Shown here: one piece after another, positions 50,682 through 58,890 of the stretch
Layout: every line of letters begins with the position of its first letter
Numbering within the stretch: the first letter of the stretch is position 1
From: a virus
Reading direction: 5' to 3' (one strand)
IMG/VR virus record: IMGVR_UViG_3300043640_000353
Coordinates: 1 to 64,000 of that record
DNA length: 64,000 nt
Position numbers and translations under genes: made by a program
The notes under the pieces: generated by a model
What the model saw: the letters and a program-made list of their open reading frames with translations, nothing else
Databases searched by the model: none
Told to the model about the DNA's origin: nothing

Positions 50682-50845
50682 GTTGTGGTGGTATCTATAT
50701 TGGTTTGTATTTTGTCCTCACTGGGTAATGGTATTATAATGATATGGATATCTCTCTGAAAATCTTTGACAATATTATACCCCCCTATAAGTTTCTTATC
50801 ATAAAGGTCTTCTACATAATCTTTTAATAAGGTATATACATCCAT
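50678..50845 (-). CDS. Small protein (55 aa)
   Basis: ATG at 50845, TGA at 50678 overlapping the next ATG. DVYTLLKDYVEDLYDKKLIGG start and a beta segment (DIHIIIIPLPSE). Coupling supports reality. Confidence 0.55.
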   Translation of the reverse strand: MDVYTLLKDYVEDLYDKKLIGGYNIVKDFQRDIHIIIIPLPSEDKIQTNIDTTTT

Positions 50846-50913
50846 GAGTTTTTATATTAAGCGAAAAAGGGCATAGCTGGTAGTAGCTATGCCCCCCATT
50901 TGGAAGATTGAAA

Positions 50914-51306
50914 TTATTTTTTCTTTTTCTTGGCAGACTTAGCAGCCGGCTTTTTCTTTTTAGATTTTTTGTCATCCTCATCCTCATCCTCATCCTCATC
51001 CTCATCTTCATCCTCATCTTCATCCTCATCCTCATCCTCATCTTCATCCTCATCTTCATCCTCATCCTCATCTTCATCTTCATCTTCATCTTCATCTTCA
51101 TCTTCATCTTCATCTTCATCTTCATCTTCATCTTCATCTTTTTTCTTACCTTTTGCCTCTTTGGAAGGAGTTGCTGAAATAGGGGCGATTAATGCAAAGA
51201 TAAATGTACCATCTTCAAAGGTAATTTTTGAAAAGGGACTGTTCTCAACAGTCTCAATTGATTTGATTTTCTTACCCACTAATGGGTTTTTTGTTGTTTT
51301 TGCCAT
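50914..51306 (-). CDS. Protein with poly(Asp-Glu) tract
   Basis: 130 aa. Residues 1-55 form a small beta-rich domain (IKSIETVENSPFSKITFEDGTF), then GKKK, then about 56 residues of alternating Asp-Glu, and a lysine-rich tail (KKSKKKKPAAKSAKKKKK). The acidic run mimics DNA phosphate charge, as in DNA-mimic or histone-chaperone-like tails (inference). It is close to a period-6 DNA repeat. Confidence 0.6.
   Translation of the reverse strand: MAKTTKNPLVGKKIKSIETVENSPFSKITFEDGTFIFALIAPISATPSKEAKGKKKDEDEDEDEDEDEDEDEDEDEDEDEDEDEDEDEDEDEDEDEDEDEDEDEDEDEDEDDKKSKKKKPAAKSAKKKKK
50972..51139 (-). repeat. Period-6 (TCATCC/TCATCT) microsatellite
   Basis: A run of TCATCCTCATCT-type hexamers about 168 bp long. 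It codes for alternating Asp-Glu on the minus strand. The 5' half mixes GAG and GAA; the 3' half is uniform GAAGAT. Any frame stays open, which explains the long shadow ORFs here. Confidence 0.9.
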
Positions 51307-51351
51307 GTGATTGGTTTTTTGTTGTTTTTAAGTTAATAATCAATAGTTTTC

Positions 51352-51582
51352 CTACTCAGTAATAATTTTATGTTCCACTGTGTAATCCCCATCTCCCAGA
51401 GATTTTACAATCTCTAATTCGGCATGGTTAAATGATGCTACCTTTTGGGCATTTAGGGCCAAACTTGTTTCATCAAATTCACCTTCTGAGGAACTTTCGG
51501 GTATTTCAACCTTTTCCCCATGTTTTAAGGTTGCTATGCCATTTTTTACAGTTACCGGAATATTGAATAATTTGATTTTCAT
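51352..51582 (-). CDS. Hypothetical small protein
   Basis: 76 aa. KIKLFNIPVTVKNGIATLKHGEKVEIPESSSEGEFDE and a C-terminal SLGDGDYTVEHKI. Beta-rich. Not recognised. Confidence 0.5.
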   Translation of the reverse strand: MKIKLFNIPVTVKNGIATLKHGEKVEIPESSSEGEFDETSLALNAQKVASFNHAELEIVKSLGDGDYTVEHKIITE

Positions 51583-51616
51583 GGTTTTTGTTTTATTTAA
51601 GAGTTTATAGTATCAC

Positions 51617-52024
51617 TTATCTTTGGTTTCTTTGTTTCTTTGTTTCTAAAAAGGAAAAGCCCCAATAGGCATAATCTCTTATGAGGTATATGTCTGGCCT
51701 TTCTTGTTTAAATATCTGTACTAATTTTGCCATAACCATATCACAAAATTGTGATATGGTTAATTCAATGATTTCAGCATCTTTATAAATGGTAATGATT
51801 AATTCTTGTAGATCACCGTTAACCCTATTAAACATTAGACATCTAACCTTTGATCTTATAGGGGAATTAATATCCTTTTCAAATTTAGGATCATCCAGCC
51901 TAAAATAATAATGATTTGGGTTTCTTCCTTTCAATTGAAAGGAGTGTGCTTTCGAATTTGGCCATAGTTCCGATGCTTGAAGGATACTTAAGTTTTGGAT
52001 GTTTTTTTCCGAAATGTCTTTCAT
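51617..52024 (-). CDS. Hypothetical protein overlapping the next gene
   Basis: 135 aa, with its first 41 codons overlapping the end of the 229-aa gene (125 nt, +1 frame). NPNHYYFRLDDPKFEKDI and IRSKVRCLMFNRVNGDLQELIITIY suggest a beta-rich fold. The only later ATG would cut 65 residues. Not recognised. Confidence 0.45.
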   Translation of the reverse strand: MKDISEKNIQNLSILQASELWPNSKAHSFQLKGRNPNHYYFRLDDPKFEKDINSPIRSKVRCLMFNRVNGDLQELIITIYKDAEIIELTISQFCDMVMAKLVQIFKQERPDIYLIRDYAYWGFSFLETKKQRNQR

Positions 52025-52589
52025 AGAATTGATTTATCATGGGAATATTAATCCCCGGGTTTCTTATATATAATGTTTCTTTGGGTATTTGTTGGGGTTT
52101 ACTATCCACATTTTTTATAAAATGTTTCCAGGTCATCCCAGATGATTCGGTTAATAAGTTAAAGGCTTTTAATGTTGTATAGGCAAATAGGCCATATTGC
52201 TTACTTCTATAAGATATGGTAAATTGTTTTAGGCAATTAGCAGAGTTTAATGATTTTCTAAGAAAGGCTCTAAAATTATTTCGATACCTTTTCTTTTTAC
52301 GCCATGTATTACATTCTTTAGGATAAGCATATTTCTCGGGAAACATATCTTGGGTTATTTTTTTCTTAGATAATGGTATACCCCTTTCTAAAGCTTCTTC
52401 ACCTTTAATAACCTCATAAAATATGGCCCCAGTCTTTAGAATTATATACCTATTTGCCAATTCTCTGGTTTTACATGAAAACCTTAATAAATATGGCTTT
52501 CTAAGATTAACCAATGAAAGAACATAGAATTTATCCATTTCTATGTTCTCACCATTTACTTTAAAATATCCCTGGGCATGCTTATACAT
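51900..52589 (-). CDS. Basic protein with YPKEC motif
   Basis: 229 aa. The motif KYAYPKECNTWRKKKRYRNNF at about 96-117 continues the YPxDC series. N-terminal HAQGYFKVNGENIEMDKFYVLSL and FFYEVIKGEEALERGIPLSKKK are alpha/beta. The C-terminal 41 residues overlap the next gene. Start overlaps the TAA of the 190-aa gene (TAATG). Confidence 0.55.
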   Translation of the reverse strand: MYKHAQGYFKVNGENIEMDKFYVLSLVNLRKPYLLRFSCKTRELANRYIILKTGAIFYEVIKGEEALERGIPLSKKKITQDMFPEKYAYPKECNTWRKKKRYRNNFRAFLRKSLNSANCLKQFTISYRSKQYGLFAYTTLKAFNLLTESSGMTWKHFIKNVDSKPQQIPKETLYIRNPGINIPMINQFYERHFGKKHPKLKYPSSIGTMAKFESTLLSIERKKPKSLLF

Positions 52590-53161
52590 TATTCTAAGGC
52601 TTCAATTGCTTTCTTTGCTCTTTTCATCCAGATTTTTATGGATTTATCTTTGGCATCTGCAAATATGGATTTTACTTTTGTGGTTGTTTCTTCTATGCTT
52701 AATCCCTCTTTTACGCATTGATATGTTAAGGCTTTTTTAGTACCTTTAAATATACCCATGGTTTCATCCTTCTCCCTCTTATCAGATGCCTTCTTAATTT
52801 TTTTGGGTCTTTTGATCTCTACATCCCCAGTTTCTTCATTTTCCTCTCCCACATATCCCATCTTTACAAATGGCTCACCCTCTTTGCCTAAAATCTTTAA
52901 TTTGGCTAACCTCCATTCATCAAAGGCATCTAATCTTTTTGAATCTGTTATGGTTTCCCAATTTTTAATTAGCCAGGTTTGTAATTTCCCAATATCTGAT
53001 TCTACCAGTATATCGGGATCCATTCCCCTTATAATACATGACTTCTGAAGATCAAGATAACGCATAGTTAATAACTCGGCATTAATCTTATCCAATTTCT
53101 TGTAGTAATCTAACCTTGTTTCCTCTGAGGAGAAGGGTTGTTTTGTTTTGGTTTTTGCCAT
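52589..53161 (-). CDS. Hypothetical charged protein
   Basis: 190 aa. Lys/Glu-rich throughout, all helical (KLDKINAELLTMRYLDLQKSC; KLKILGKEGEPFVKMGYVGEENEETG). A TAATTTTA -7-like box lies upstream (53193-53186). Might belong to replication or transcription, given the genes nearby. Confidence 0.5.
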   Translation of the reverse strand: MAKTKTKQPFSSEETRLDYYKKLDKINAELLTMRYLDLQKSCIIRGMDPDILVESDIGKLQTWLIKNWETITDSKRLDAFDEWRLAKLKILGKEGEPFVKMGYVGEENEETGDVEIKRPKKIKKASDKREKDETMGIFKGTKKALTYQCVKEGLSIEETTTKVKSIFADAKDKSIKIWMKRAKKAIEALE

Positions 53162-53237
53162 GGTATATTGTTTTTATATTTAAGGTAAAATTAATAAATA
53201 GTTTTATATATGAATCGTGGCCTTAAATATAAAAATA

Positions 53238-54182
53238 TTAGGTATTCTTATTTGACATGAACCATTGGAAATCATGATCTATACCGGCATTATCCAATAC
53301 ATATTTCCTTGTGGGGCTTATATTTTGGATAATATCATAATTTATGGCTTTTTTAGTTAATATCCTAAATTCTGGCCAAAATTTCTGGCCATCCCTACAA
53401 TGCTTATAGTCCTTCTCAATATATAGGGTTATTATTTCCAAAAATCTTTTGGCATCACCGGCATCTCTAAAAATATAAAGAATAAGATTATTCATTACCC
53501 TTAAATTTTTGGTATTATTGGGTACAGCTATAATTTGGGTTAAGCTTAGGTCATTAACCGTTATTAATGGTAGGAAAAAACAATTCTTGGCCATACCCTT
53601 CCTCTTTACTTCATAGATCTGTTTTATCTTTAAAATTGATAACGGGTGTAAAGATGTAAATAAGTTTACTAGTTTCCTTAGTTTATGCTTATTTCGGCGT
53701 TTAAAAGCAGATGGTTCTTGAATTGATAAGGGTAGTATCCTAAAATTATTCCACCTATCAAAATCCATTATTAAATGGTATAGATTGTTATCTTGAACAA
53801 ATTTAGAGCCTTTTAAACTTTGAACTTCCCTTAATATTTCTATCTCACGGGATTTAATCTTCCCATAGATATCTGATCCCATTTCTAATGTTGCTCTTTT
53901 AATTGGCAACCTGTTTTCCAGGGTAAATCTAATATATTGTTTAAAGTCCTTATCTAAGATTGATCCGACTGGGATTAGGTAATCGTATATTTCAAAATAA
54001 TCGGTAAATAGTTTAAGGAATTTTTCGGCTCTTTGCCTTATTTCCAAATACTTATAATGGGCTTTACCCATTATTTCTCCGGCTTCCCAGGTAGATTTAC
54101 CATGGGATAAAGATAATGATAAAGCCATCTTCTCCTCATCGGTTAGAATCTTCCAAGCTTTTTGTTGGGCTTTAGTCATCAT
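53238..54182 (-). CDS. Putative HTH transcription-related protein
   Basis: 314 aa. An N-terminal HTH-like element, ILTDEEKMALSLSLSHGKSTWEAGEIMGKAHYKYLEIRQRAEKFL (about 12-55), resembles sigma region 4. The rest is helical with no motif I know. Overlaps the NusG-like gene's end by 11 nt. Confidence 0.45.
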   Translation of the reverse strand: MMTKAQQKAWKILTDEEKMALSLSLSHGKSTWEAGEIMGKAHYKYLEIRQRAEKFLKLFTDYFEIYDYLIPVGSILDKDFKQYIRFTLENRLPIKRATLEMGSDIYGKIKSREIEILREVQSLKGSKFVQDNNLYHLIMDFDRWNNFRILPLSIQEPSAFKRRNKHKLRKLVNLFTSLHPLSILKIKQIYEVKRKGMAKNCFFLPLITVNDLSLTQIIAVPNNTKNLRVMNNLILYIFRDAGDAKRFLEIITLYIEKDYKHCRDGQKFWPEFRILTKKAINYDIIQNISPTRKYVLDNAGIDHDFQWFMSNKNT

Positions 54183-54897
54183 ACCTTAGGTAATTTTGGG
54201 CAGAGTTTTTACCCTTTATTTTTATATCCTCTAAACTCTTTTCCTTAAAATCTTTTTCATCAAATGTTCCCATATAGATGGTATAAAATACATTGTCAAA
54301 TGATACGGCAATCTTTTTTAGAATACCCTCCAATTGTAATTCAACCTCTACCTCTTGTTTTCTGGAATTTACTTTTATAACATCGGCTGTCATACCCTCA
54401 AAAGGATAACCTTTTAGAATAATCATCATCCCAGGTTGTAGGTTATCAATATCATCCTTGGAATAAAGGTTATATTCCTTTTGGGCATCAACCAATCTCC
54501 TTATTTCTCCCGATGTTGCCAATGCTACTGGGATCATATCCTTCCTTATTAATGGCTCATTACCTTCTATTAATGAAGGCCTTGAGGTTATAATACTCTT
54601 GGTATCTTTTACCCAGGCATAAATAGCTGGAATATCTTTTTTCATTTCCTGAAGGAATTCAGATTCCAATTTCCTATTTGGGAGTTGAAAAAATCCATAG
54701 TTAAATAACAAAGGTACCTCTTCAAATATATCTTTTCCTTTAAATTGTTTTTTAAGGATTTTAACTGTTGGTATATAGGCCTTTACTTCCCGGTATTTAT
54801 CAGGAAATTTAGATAAGTCCTTTTCTACCCTATCCATGAAATCCCTGTTTATATAGGCTATTGCCCAACTACAGTTTGGTTTTAATTTTAAGCCCAT
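54172..54897 (-). CDS. NusG/RfaH-like transcription factor
   Basis: 241 aa. The N-terminal NGN pattern is visible: CSWAIAYINRDFMDRVEKDL, KAYIPTVKILKKQF, then LLFNYGFFQLPN (about 9-80). The C-terminal KOW unit is DNLQPGMMIILKGYPFEGMTADVIKV (about 151-175), followed by a small beta-barrel. It should bind host RNA polymerase and suppress pausing or termination. It overlaps the PDDEXK gene by 10 nt and the HTH gene by 11 nt, an operon of expression factors. Confidence 0.72.
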   Translation of the reverse strand: MGLKLKPNCSWAIAYINRDFMDRVEKDLSKFPDKYREVKAYIPTVKILKKQFKGKDIFEEVPLLFNYGFFQLPNRKLESEFLQEMKKDIPAIYAWVKDTKSIITSRPSLIEGNEPLIRKDMIPVALATSGEIRRLVDAQKEYNLYSKDDIDNLQPGMMIILKGYPFEGMTADVIKVNSRKQEVEVELQLEGILKKIAVSFDNVFYTIYMGTFDEKDFKEKSLEDIKIKGKNSAQNYLRYDD

Positions 54898-55418
54898 AGT
54901 TGTTTAATTATTTTGGAGGTTATTTTTTTAATCTGTTGATAATCCGTTTTAAATAAAAGGTTTGAATCCATGAATATGAGTTTGCCGAGTTTAAAATAGG
55001 GGTGTTTAGCTATGGGCATTAAACTTTTGATTTTTTTGAACTCGGAATACCTTATCACTATAATAAAAAATTCCTTTTTCATCCCATCATACCGCATCAT
55101 TAGAAGAGGTAATTTTTTAGCTCTAATGGAATCTTCTACGCATTGTGGCCAAAATTCATGGGTTATTTTAGATTTAACCTGGGGCATTAGTAGATGTTCA
55201 AAATTGATATCAGAATAATTCTTTACCTCTATGGAGAAATCAAATCTATGGAGAGCATCTGTACAAACTATATCCCCGGATATATTTTCTGCTTTTTTCC
55301 ATCTAAGACCCCCAGATGCCGGTACCCCAGCGAATTCAAGGTTTGTCCAAGATTTTAAAGCAATACGTGCAATCTTTTCTCCACGTTTACCTTTCTTCCT
55401 TGAGTTTATTTTGGCCAT
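54888..55418 (-). CDS. PDDEXK nuclease, Holliday-junction-resolvase-like
   Basis: 176 aa. A helix with KRGEKIARIALKSW, a SGGLRWKKAENISGDIVC strand giving the Asp, and FDFSIEVKNYSD with E-x-K form an archaeal Hjc/RecU-like core (residues about 10-70). Later, basic strands follow. Expected to resolve recombination intermediates with SbcCD and UvsX nearby. Confidence 0.65.
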   Translation of the reverse strand: MAKINSRKKGKRGEKIARIALKSWTNLEFAGVPASGGLRWKKAENISGDIVCTDALHRFDFSIEVKNYSDINFEHLLMPQVKSKITHEFWPQCVEDSIRAKKLPLLMMRYDGMKKEFFIIVIRYSEFKKIKSLMPIAKHPYFKLGKLIFMDSNLLFKTDYQQIKKITSKIIKQLWA

Positions 55419-55460
55419 TGATATTGATTTAATAAATATAGTACCAATGGGTCAATACTG

Positions 55461-57302
55461 CTAGACTGCTAGATGGGTATTTCCATTTTTCTTTTTCAAA
55501 TGGATTATATTGGAATGGGTGGGATTGAAATCCCTATGGTGGGTTATTATATGTACGGATTTACCCTGGGATTTTTGGGCTATAAGATTTGAAACAATTT
55601 CTATATTCTCGGGGTCAAGATTTTCAAAAACTTCATCCATTACCAATAAATTCATATCTTTATCTTGGCAGATAGTATCATGAACAGCAAAAGCAATACA
55701 AATATTTATAAGTTGCTGCTCCCCCCCCGAGAGATCATCATACATGCGGATATTATTTTTTTGTTCTAATGATATATAAAAATCCTTATTCGAAGATTCA
55801 AGGTCAACTCCGAAATTAATTTTGAAACCCAATACAGAAGCATATTGCTTTAAATTCCCATTTACAGATAAAAGCATCTGATCAAATATAAAGGCTTTTA
55901 TACCAGAATTTGATAGGGGATCTTTTATAAGCCAATTTAAAATCTCTATATCCTTTCTTAATCTGGTTATTTCTTCTTTAGATTTTACTATAGAGATTTT
56001 AAGTTTTTTCTTCTTACCATAAAACCAGCTCATATCATTGGGTAATTTTTCTTCCCTAATTTTTAATATTCCCGAGTCTATATCTCTTATTTTATTTTGG
56101 GTATGGCTCAGCTTTTGAAAATAATTCTCATGTTCAGCTTTCTTATCCGATAATTTATTGGTAATATTACAAATCCTATCTTTTATGGCCACCTTCTTTT
56201 TATCTATATTGCCAAAGGAATCCAATTCGGATTGTATTTCTATATGTTTCTTATTCAAAAGAATAATTCTCTGTTTTGAAAATCCTATTTCCTTTTTAAT
56301 ATTTACCTTTTCTTTTTTTATTAGGTCTTTAGATAATTTAGCCCCACAAGTTTTACAGGTGATAATTATACTTTTAAATTTATTGGTAAGTTTAATCTTA
56401 TGGGCTTTCTCATTATCTATATCCCCAAGAGTATTTTGTATTTCCATATCCTTTTTAAAGGCCATTAAGGATTTAGCTTCAACCTCTTCTTTTAAGGTAT
56501 TCAGAAAATTTAGCTTGGAATTCAATTTTCCTATTTTGTTATTATCCATGGGATTTTGAACCAGGGCATTAAGAGTTTTTACATATTTCTTTTTTTCGGA
56601 TAATTCAGAGCTAATTCTCTGTTCCTTCATTTTCTCAAAATTCCTAAGAATTTTTTTATTATCCTTAATACTTCTCTTAAGTGTTTTATACTCCTGTAAT
56701 TTGGAATTCAGGTTATCTGTTATTTTGGATAAATTCCTATTTAATTCATCCCTTCTTACTTCCGAATCTTTTTTAGCCCTTTGTATATATTCTATATCAA
56801 ATGCCTCATCAAATACCTTTTTCTTTGTAGGTCCATCCTCTTCAATTATCCTTTTCATCTTTTGGCCAAATATAGCTGAGTTTCTGAATAGGTCAAAACT
56901 ATAACCCAGTACAAATATTATTTCCTTTTGTATTTCAACTTTACCTTTATTGGTGTAAAGTTTACCATCCTTATAAAATTGTAAATCAGATATAGCTTTC
57001 TTATCCTCTTTATACTTCTCTAACCTAATTATCTGATATTCTGAGTTATCCTTATGGAATATTACACCACCCCTAGTCCCCCTAAAATTTTTACCCCTTT
57101 TATCTGGCCAAGTTTGTATATTAGCCTTTTTGGATTTTAAGGTTCTTCCATAAATTACCCATGATAAACCAGAAAATATGGTTGTCTTACCAATACCATT
57201 CCTTGCTTGTAATACATTTATACCCGGGATATTTAAGTTATATGTAAAAGAATTTATTATACTACCAAATCCTTCTAATGTTAGGGTTTGAAAATTTATC
57301 AT
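55461..57302 (-). CDS. SbcC/Rad50-like ATPase (gp46-like)
   Basis: 613 aa. Walker A NGIGKTTI at 35-42, a Q-loop region, a long coiled coil with CKTCG zinc hook near residue 313, ABC signature LSGGEQQL near 524 and Walker B LLVMDEVFENLDPE near 554. It works with the adjacent SbcD to open and trim double-strand ends for recombination-dependent replication. The coiled coil is short (about 330 residues) as in T4 gp46. Confidence 0.88.
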   Translation of the reverse strand: MINFQTLTLEGFGSIINSFTYNLNIPGINVLQARNGIGKTTIFSGLSWVIYGRTLKSKKANIQTWPDKRGKNFRGTRGGVIFHKDNSEYQIIRLEKYKEDKKAISDLQFYKDGKLYTNKGKVEIQKEIIFVLGYSFDLFRNSAIFGQKMKRIIEEDGPTKKKVFDEAFDIEYIQRAKKDSEVRRDELNRNLSKITDNLNSKLQEYKTLKRSIKDNKKILRNFEKMKEQRISSELSEKKKYVKTLNALVQNPMDNNKIGKLNSKLNFLNTLKEEVEAKSLMAFKKDMEIQNTLGDIDNEKAHKIKLTNKFKSIIITCKTCGAKLSKDLIKKEKVNIKKEIGFSKQRIILLNKKHIEIQSELDSFGNIDKKKVAIKDRICNITNKLSDKKAEHENYFQKLSHTQNKIRDIDSGILKIREEKLPNDMSWFYGKKKKLKISIVKSKEEITRLRKDIEILNWLIKDPLSNSGIKAFIFDQMLLSVNGNLKQYASVLGFKINFGVDLESSNKDFYISLEQKNNIRMYDDLSGGEQQLINICIAFAVHDTICQDKDMNLLVMDEVFENLDPENIEIVSNLIAQKSQGKSVHIITHHRDFNPTHSNIIHLKKKNGNTHLAV

Positions 57303-58297
57303 GATGTTTTCAATGTTTTTATTAAGGCTATTCTTTTATCTTTATCCTTTATACCCTTTTTCTTTAGGTAATTCTTGGCTATTTTTGTTTTGCTTTTGGT
57401 ATTATCAAATCCCTTATCTACTATACCCATTTCCTTTTCCTTTTTGGGTTTTGGTATGTAAATATGAAAATTATCGGGGATTTCTTTTTTGGAATTATAA
57501 TATTTGAATTCAGGTAAATTCAGGTTTACAAATTTGGGTTTATCTTTTTCATATATTTCCCAATAACCCATATCTATTCCCCTATCCCCAGCATTTTGTT
57601 GGTGGGTGGCACCTAACATATAAATGTTATTCCCCAATTGTTGTGGTTTGTGAATATGGCCACTTAATACCAGGTTAAAATCATTAAAATAGGTATTTAT
57701 ATCCTTAGGGATTTTCTTTACCTCCCCTATTTCAAATCCATAGCCATTTCTTGCCCCGGGTAAATCTGTATGTATTAGTAAAATTTTAAAGGCATCTTTA
57801 TTATCCCGTATATCGGCAATAAATTTTTCCATATATACTTCGAAACTTAGATTATGTGTTAGGTATGGGATGCCATAAACAAGAATTCTCTTGCCCATTG
57901 TTGGAATAATTTCTTTTTTCACTCCATCAATGCAATGGAAATGATTAAATATATTTGAGAAGGATTTTATATAACTAGGTGATTTATGGTAATAGGTATT
58001 TTGCCTTGACATATCATGATCACCAGATATACCTATAAAATCCACACCCAAATTTTCAAAGAATTCTTTGAAATATCCTATAAATTCCATAAGAATTTGA
58101 TTATTTAGGCTTTTCCAATTATGAAATAAATCACCTGGGAATAATACAGGTACCTTTAATTCTTTTGCCCTTAAGCCTATTATCTCTAGGGGTTTTAAAG
58201 AATTAAAAAGCCTATCCCCTTTATAGGAATAGGCATTCTCCCATTGATGAATATGGGCATCTGCAAATGCCAAAGCTATTGGTTTATTTTTGTTCAT
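57299..58297 (-). CDS. SbcD/Mre11-like nuclease (gp47-like)
   Basis: 332 aa. Metallophosphoesterase motifs: FADAHIHQWEN (10-20), FPGDLFHNW, GISGDHDM, LIHTDLPG and LSGHIHKPQ. The His and Asp ligands are all present. Ends overlap the SbcC start by four bases. The C-terminal 60 residues are charged. Confidence 0.87.
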   Translation of the reverse strand: MNKNKPIALAFADAHIHQWENAYSYKGDRLFNSLKPLEIIGLRAKELKVPVLFPGDLFHNWKSLNNQILMEFIGYFKEFFENLGVDFIGISGDHDMSRQNTYYHKSPSYIKSFSNIFNHFHCIDGVKKEIIPTMGKRILVYGIPYLTHNLSFEVYMEKFIADIRDNKDAFKILLIHTDLPGARNGYGFEIGEVKKIPKDINTYFNDFNLVLSGHIHKPQQLGNNIYMLGATHQQNAGDRGIDMGYWEIYEKDKPKFVNLNLPEFKYYNSKKEIPDNFHIYIPKPKKEKEMGIVDKGFDNTKSKTKIAKNYLKKKGIKDKDKRIALIKTLKTS

Positions 58298-58886
58298 ATT
58301 CTTTGGAGATTGTTAATTTTACTAATTGCTTCCTTGTTTCCCAATCCCATTTTTGTAACGTGTTACCTCTTAATTTCTTAAGCTCATTTACCATAAGGGT
58401 ACATGAAAGATCAAATGCTTGGTTTGATAACATTTGATAGTACCTATTGTTTATTCTTTTACCATCATCTTCAAGAGGTATTTCTTTTGTAAAAGGTAAT
58501 ACAAATAAATAATTAAATTTACTTAAAGCCTTTTCACAATAGTGAATATACCTTGTGGTATCATTTTCAGGAAGTGAATGGGTATTTTGTAAAAGGAAAT
58601 ATGATAAGTTATCAACTGGTGACCTATCGGTTACAAAATTAACATGACCCTTCAAGGCGTTTTCCCTAAATTCCAAAACCTCATGTTGAAATTGTAAACC
58701 CCAAACTGGGTCATGGGAAGCCCTTTCTAATAACATTAAATGAGATTTTATCTTGTGTTTATCCCACAAAGGTTTTGTTGATGTAGTTATAAATGGTATT
58801 TTATACTCCTCGGAGATCCATTTCGCTAATGTGCTTTTACCGGTACCACTTGGTCCAGCTAGGGCAATTCTTAAACTTAAATCCAT
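58284..58886 (-). CDS. P-loop nucleotide kinase-like ATPase
   Basis: 200 aa. Walker A GPSGTGKSTLAKWI at about 10-23, then FITTSTKPLW and a DRSPVDNLSYFLLQ stretch (about 91-104) resembling deoxynucleoside/nucleotide kinase lids. Supplies nucleotide precursors or phosphorylates DNA ends. Overlaps the SbcD gene by 14 nt. Confidence 0.65.
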   Translation of the reverse strand: MDLSLRIALAGPSGTGKSTLAKWISEEYKIPFITTSTKPLWDKHKIKSHLMLLERASHDPVWGLQFQHEVLEFRENALKGHVNFVTDRSPVDNLSYFLLQNTHSLPENDTTRYIHYCEKALSKFNYLFVLPFTKEIPLEDDGKRINNRYYQMLSNQAFDLSCTLMVNELKKLRGNTLQKWDWETRKQLVKLTISKEYEQK

Positions 58887-58890
58887 GATT

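Noticed and set aside
50799-51177. Long Met-Lys, Ile-Leu and Ser-rich ORFs
   Set aside because: Artefacts of the period-6 repeat, which is open in all frames; only the Asp-Glu frame has normal flanks.
52002-52008. A7 slip site on the minus strand in the 51617/51900 overlap
   Set aside because: A -1 slip there does not enter the frame of the 51617 gene; it would need +1.
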